In this document: piece after piece, positions 14,465 through 17,440 of the stretch
Layout of the letters: the number at the start of each line of letters is the position of its first letter
Numbering within the stretch: the stretch's first letter is position 1
Source: RGIG8709 sp045575975
GTDB lineage: Bacteria > Bacillota > Clostridia > Monoglobales > Monoglobaceae
NCBI GenBank assembly: GCA_045575975.1
Contig: JAZNFO010000051.1
Span: 1 to 17,440, forward strand
Direction: 5' to 3'
DNA length: 17,440 nt
Notes under the pieces: generated by a model
The model's database searches: none
What the model saw: only the letters and a program-made list of their open reading frames with translations
What the model was told of the DNA's origin: nothing
Position numbers and translations under genes: made by a program

Positions 14465-17440
14465 TTACTCCACAATAAATTTATCTGATGTAACAACTGC
14501 TGCTTCACACAATGGTTTTAATTTTGTTAATCCATCCCAAAGCATTACTTTTATTTCATCTATGTCGTTCGATAGATTAAATGTTTCATGCGGTTGACTA
14601 TATGGTCTGCTTTGCAGTCTCACAAGTTGTTTATTCTTGTATCCGGCAACTATAATATTACATGAACCAGAAACATTATATATTGATGTTTCAACTTTGC
14701 AGGAAGTACTGCTCTTTATTACAGTTATATCTGTATATGGAACTGCCTTCAATACAGTATATAGGGTAATATCATTATCTACTATTAGTAAAGTATCCGC
14801 AGTATATTCAACATAAGACTCACCACCATCTGTATTCCAGCCTAACACCTCATACCCTTTTTCGTCAAATAGGCTCACATATTCATCTAAACGCACTGCT
14901 TCCCCATTTCTCACAATAACTTGCATCGTTTCATCAGAGTTTACAAACGTCATTGTTTTGTAATGATCAGGATCTTCTTCCCATTTTGCATATAAATTCA
15001 AATTATCTGTAACAACATCGGTTTCAAAATCCCACTGTTTAATGTATGTTTCATCGCTATACCAACCAGTAAATTTATATCCTTCTTTGACAGGATTTTG
15101 AGGTTCAACAATAGTATTCCCATTCATCACACTTGTCAGACTATCTATTACGTTTCCACCTAATGTATGAAAAACAACAGTGTAAGTGATCTCTTGATTT
15201 ATAGTTTCATTCAATCCCACGATGTTGACATATTTTTTATCACCATTTTTAAGATATCCAACAATAACACTATTTGTGTTTTCGGTAACTATTGTTTGCA
15301 AATTGTTATTTCCTTGATTTACAACAATAGATGTGTCTTTTAGTGATGTGTTTGAAGATATTTTAAGACCTCCACCTTCTAATGGTAATACAGACAATTC
15401 CGTCACATCAGCTGATACCGTTAAATTATTCCAAGGTATATCGGCATTATCAATACTTATAGTTATTGATTTCTTTCCCTTATTTTCAGAAGTTATTTTT
15501 GCTCCTTCATTCGGAGAAAGATATATTACAGGTTTATCCTCAGATTCAACACTTATCAGTGATTGATATGAGTTGTTATACATAATCATTGTTTTGTACT
15601 TTTCTATATCATCTGAAGGCATTATCGTATATTTATCTTCTCCGCAAATACGACTGGTCCATAAGTTTGTTCCAATTTTTGAATTTAATTCAGAAATATT
15701 TAAATCACCTTCCACGCCATTATAAGAAACACTTGAAGATGCTACACCATCAGTTATGACAAAGTTAGAATAATTGGTTGACAGTTCAGTTTCTATTTCG
15801 TTTTCTCCAAAAGATAATAATGCTATAGACGGATTATAAACGCACTGATTTGTTAGTTTTTCCTGAATATTTAGGTCTTCATATAAGGATGTATCTGCCA
15901 ATACAGAATGCAGCATAAGTGTACCCGCTGTGGTACTGTAAGAACCATCAACCAAGCCTTCCGGACCGGAATCATAAGAAATGTCCTCATAATCATATGA
16001 TATCTTCATATATGTTGGCACACCCTGTTTCCACGATTTATCTGAACTCATTCTGTCTCTATATACTAACCAATTAGGGTCGGCAATGTAAACTTTATAT
16101 TGTGTGCCATCATCCTCAAGTTTATATGCCAGGACAGAATGTCCACTCCACTGTAATGTCCATTTGTTATTTGTGAATTGATAATTCAAAACAACCGGAA
16201 TTCCTGTTTTATCAATATTTTTCAGGGAAGAAACCAACTTTTGGGCAAGTTTCTTTGTGCCCGATCTTTTGTCTGCTGTCAAAGCTTTGTCAACATCGGG
16301 TAAATATTGCGATAAAAAGTAATAATTTATCAGCGAAGCTACTTTTTTGTTATCTTTAGGATAATCTAAGTCGTTAGCAATTTTTGCATCATTGTCAAAA
16401 TACCAAGGCTCTAAATGACCAAGTTTCAGTAAAGCCATAACTTCTGTCATACCAAAACAGCTTCCGCCAAAATCGCTATTACGATATGAATTCATCTGGA
16501 TTTTTTCTAACCAGTTAAGATTCTTGGTTAAAATATTGTAATATTCATCGCTAATATAATATTCTCCACCCCAAAAATCCCAAGAGTTCCCGAAATTAAA
16601 TGTATCAACACCCCATTCGATTAAATCAGCCTTTTTCCATCCTGCATATAGTACTATATCACTGGTAACTTTTTTATTCACTGTACCAGCACTTGTGATA
16701 TATGGTTGACCACTACATATTTTATTTGCATACCAACCAGTAAAAATATACCCTTCTCTTGTGGGTTTATCAGGTGCAACAACATAGTTGCCTTCCATCA
16801 CTTCCTGGTCAGGGCATGAGCCACTACCACCGTTCAAGTTAAATGATGCAGAATAAGTTTTTGAAGGTGTATCAGCCGAATAGTTATAATGTATTGTTGC
16901 ATTGGTAAGTTTCTCGTTACCATTCGATATACTTATTTCATTCCAATCTTCTTCATTGCCAGTATAATATATATCTGTCAAACTATTGCACTCATAAAAA
17001 GCTTGTTCCTCTATATTTTTTACCGAATTTTGCATAATAACATTTACCAAATGAGTGCATCCAGAAAATGCAGCTATACCTATATTCCTTAAACCTTTTG
17101 GTAAACTTATATCCGTCAATCTAAAACAATTTGAAAAAGCAAAATCATCAATAATTGTAACTCCATTGGGAATAATTATATTTTTTAAATTTGCGCAACG
17201 GCTAAATGCAGATTTGCTTATTGTCGCAATACCATTTGGCAATTCAATACTAAGCAAATTCGAACATTGCACAAATGCACTTTCTCCAATAAAAGTTAAC
17301 ATATCTGGTAAAATAATATCGCTAAGCCTGGTACAATATGCAAATGCATAATTATCAATTCTTGTTACGCTGTTTGGTATGGTTATACTTGTTAAATTGT
17401 AGCAACCATAAAACGCATATTCGCCTATACTTGTTACGCT
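14465..17440 (-). CDS. Large BspA-like surface protein with papain-like protease domain (N-terminus cut by window edge)
   Basis: The frame is open to the right edge; 991 residues are visible. An ATG at 17302 falls inside a leucine-rich repeat and is not the start. Visible residues: 1-161, seven 23-residue LRR_5 repeats; about 196-268, an InlB-type (Listeria-Bacteroides) repeat with GYIFTGWYANK; about 275-510, a papain-like domain with Cys328 (GGSCFGM), His434 (SGHSVLAY) and Asp454 (YIADPNW); about 751-820, a second InlB-type repeat (GYKFTGWYSD); about 828-897, a decayed third copy; 903-991, a C-terminal domain with KVMLWDGLTKLKPL, a motif seen at the ends of clostridial secreted proteins. No LPxTG anchor is present. 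It is probably secreted or wall-associated; the signal peptide must lie outside the window. Protease function is inferred from the triad. Confidence 0.85.
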   Translation of the reverse strand, partial: SVTSIGEYAFYGCYNLTSITIPNSVTRIDNYAFAYCTRLSDIILPDMLTFIGESAFVQCSNLLSIELPNGIATISKSAFSRCANLKNIIIPNGVTIIDDFAFSNCFRLTDISLPKGLRNIGIAAFSGCTHLVNVIMQNSVKNIEEQAFYECNSLTDIYYTGNEEDWNEISISNGNEKLTNATIHYNYSADTPSKTYSASFNLNGGSGSCPDQEVMEGNYVVAPDKPTREGYIFTGWYANKICSGQPYITSAGTVNKKVTSDIVLYAGWKKADLIEWGVDTFNFGNSWDFWGGEYYISDEYYNILTKNLNWLEKIQMNSYRNSDFGGSCFGMTEVMALLKLGHLEPWYFDNDAKIANDLDYPKDNKKVASLINYYFLSQYLPDVDKALTADKRSGTKKLAQKLVSSLKNIDKTGIPVVLNYQFTNNKWTLQWSGHSVLAYKLEDDGTQYKVYIADPNWLVYRDRMSSDKSWKQGVPTYMKISYDYEDISYDSGPEGLVDGSYSTTAGTLMLHSVLADTSLYEDLNIQEKLTNQCVYNPSIALLSFGENEIETELSTNYSNFVITDGVASSSVSYNGVEGDLNISELNSKIGTNLWTSRICGEDKYTIMPSDDIEKYKTMIMYNNSYQSLISVESEDKPVIYLSPNEGAKITSENKGKKSITISIDNADIPWNNLTVSADVTELSVLPLEGGGLKISSNTSLKDTSIVVNQGNNNLQTIVTENTNSVIVGYLKNGDKKYVNIVGLNETINQEITYTVVFHTLGGNVIDSLTSVMNGNTIVEPQNPVKEGYKFTGWYSDETYIKQWDFETDVVTDNLNLYAKWEEDPDHYKTMTFVNSDETMQVIVRNGEAVRLDEYVSLFDEKGYEVLGWNTDGGESYVEYTADTLLIVDNDITLYTVLKAVPYTDITVIKSSTSCKVETSIYNVSGSCNIIVAGYKNKQLVRLQSRPYSQPHETFNLSNDIDEIKVMLWDGLTKLKPLCEAAVVTSDKFIVE
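16958..17440 (-). repeat. LRR_5 array, seven units of 69 bp
   Basis: Seven in-frame 23-residue units follow the pattern xVxxIxxxAFxxCxxLxxIxIPN, with Cys at the same place in every unit. The array continues beyond the window. Confidence 0.9.

Noticed and set aside
17300..17302. ATG at 17302 as the start of the large BspA-like gene
   Set aside because: The frame continues upstream to the window edge with two more complete LRR_5 units, and no ribosome site precedes this ATG.
16958..17440. 69-bp periodic repeats as a CRISPR or satellite array
   Set aside because: The period is an in-frame 23-residue LRR_5 unit with variable DNA sequence, so protein repeats explain it.

Overview
The window looks like chromosome of an anaerobic, low-GC Gram-positive bacterium of the class Clostridia. 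This rests on AT-rich DNA, strong AGGAGG-type ribosome sites, consensus sigma-A promoters, a Clostridia-type gene set (ThiT and other ECF S components, LarA, a DUF4430 lipoprotein, BspA-like leucine-rich-repeat surface proteins) and tight operons. The family cannot be fixed from sequence alone.

Layout. (1) Positions 1-3775 are all on the minus strand: a DUF4430 lipoprotein and a DUF1653 protein under one promoter, then metY-comF under a perfect TTGACA-17-TATAAT promoter, then tRNA-Pro(CGG) under a second perfect promoter, a strong hairpin terminator, and the N-terminal 263 residues of a secreted BspA-like protein that runs off the left edge. (2) Positions 3850-7330 hold a plus-strand three-gene operon: a sorbitol-6-phosphate dehydrogenase-like SDR, a PHP-domain protein, and an L-sorbose-1-phosphate reductase-like dehydrogenase. 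A 28-bp symmetric dyad precedes it and a bidirectional terminator ends it. (3) Positions 7310-12927 hold a tightly packed seven-gene minus-strand operon, in transcription order: FliB-like Cys-rich protein, CPBP membrane protease, ThiT, inorganic pyrophosphatase, an ECF S component of unknown substrate, nickel-dependent lactate racemase LarA, and glycerate kinase. (4) Positions 13146-14198 encode a YeiH-family transporter. (5) Positions 14465-17440 encode a large secreted or surface protein, cut off at its N-terminus by the right edge, with LRR_5 repeats, InlB-type repeats and a papain-like cysteine protease domain.

How genes fit together. SDR plus SorE-like enzyme would convert L-sorbose 1-phosphate to sorbitol 6-phosphate and then to fructose 6-phosphate; the PHP protein between them has no assigned job. 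In the long operon, LarA and glycerate kinase both act on small 2-hydroxyacids, and the S component that overlaps larA by one base may feed the same pathway or its cofactor.

The most unexplained structure is a diverged ~185-bp repeat pair (12955-13140 and 14279-14462). It fills both spacers around the YeiH gene in the same orientation, is upstream of a minus-strand gene each time, and has hairpins conserved at both ends although the stem sequence differs at one of them.
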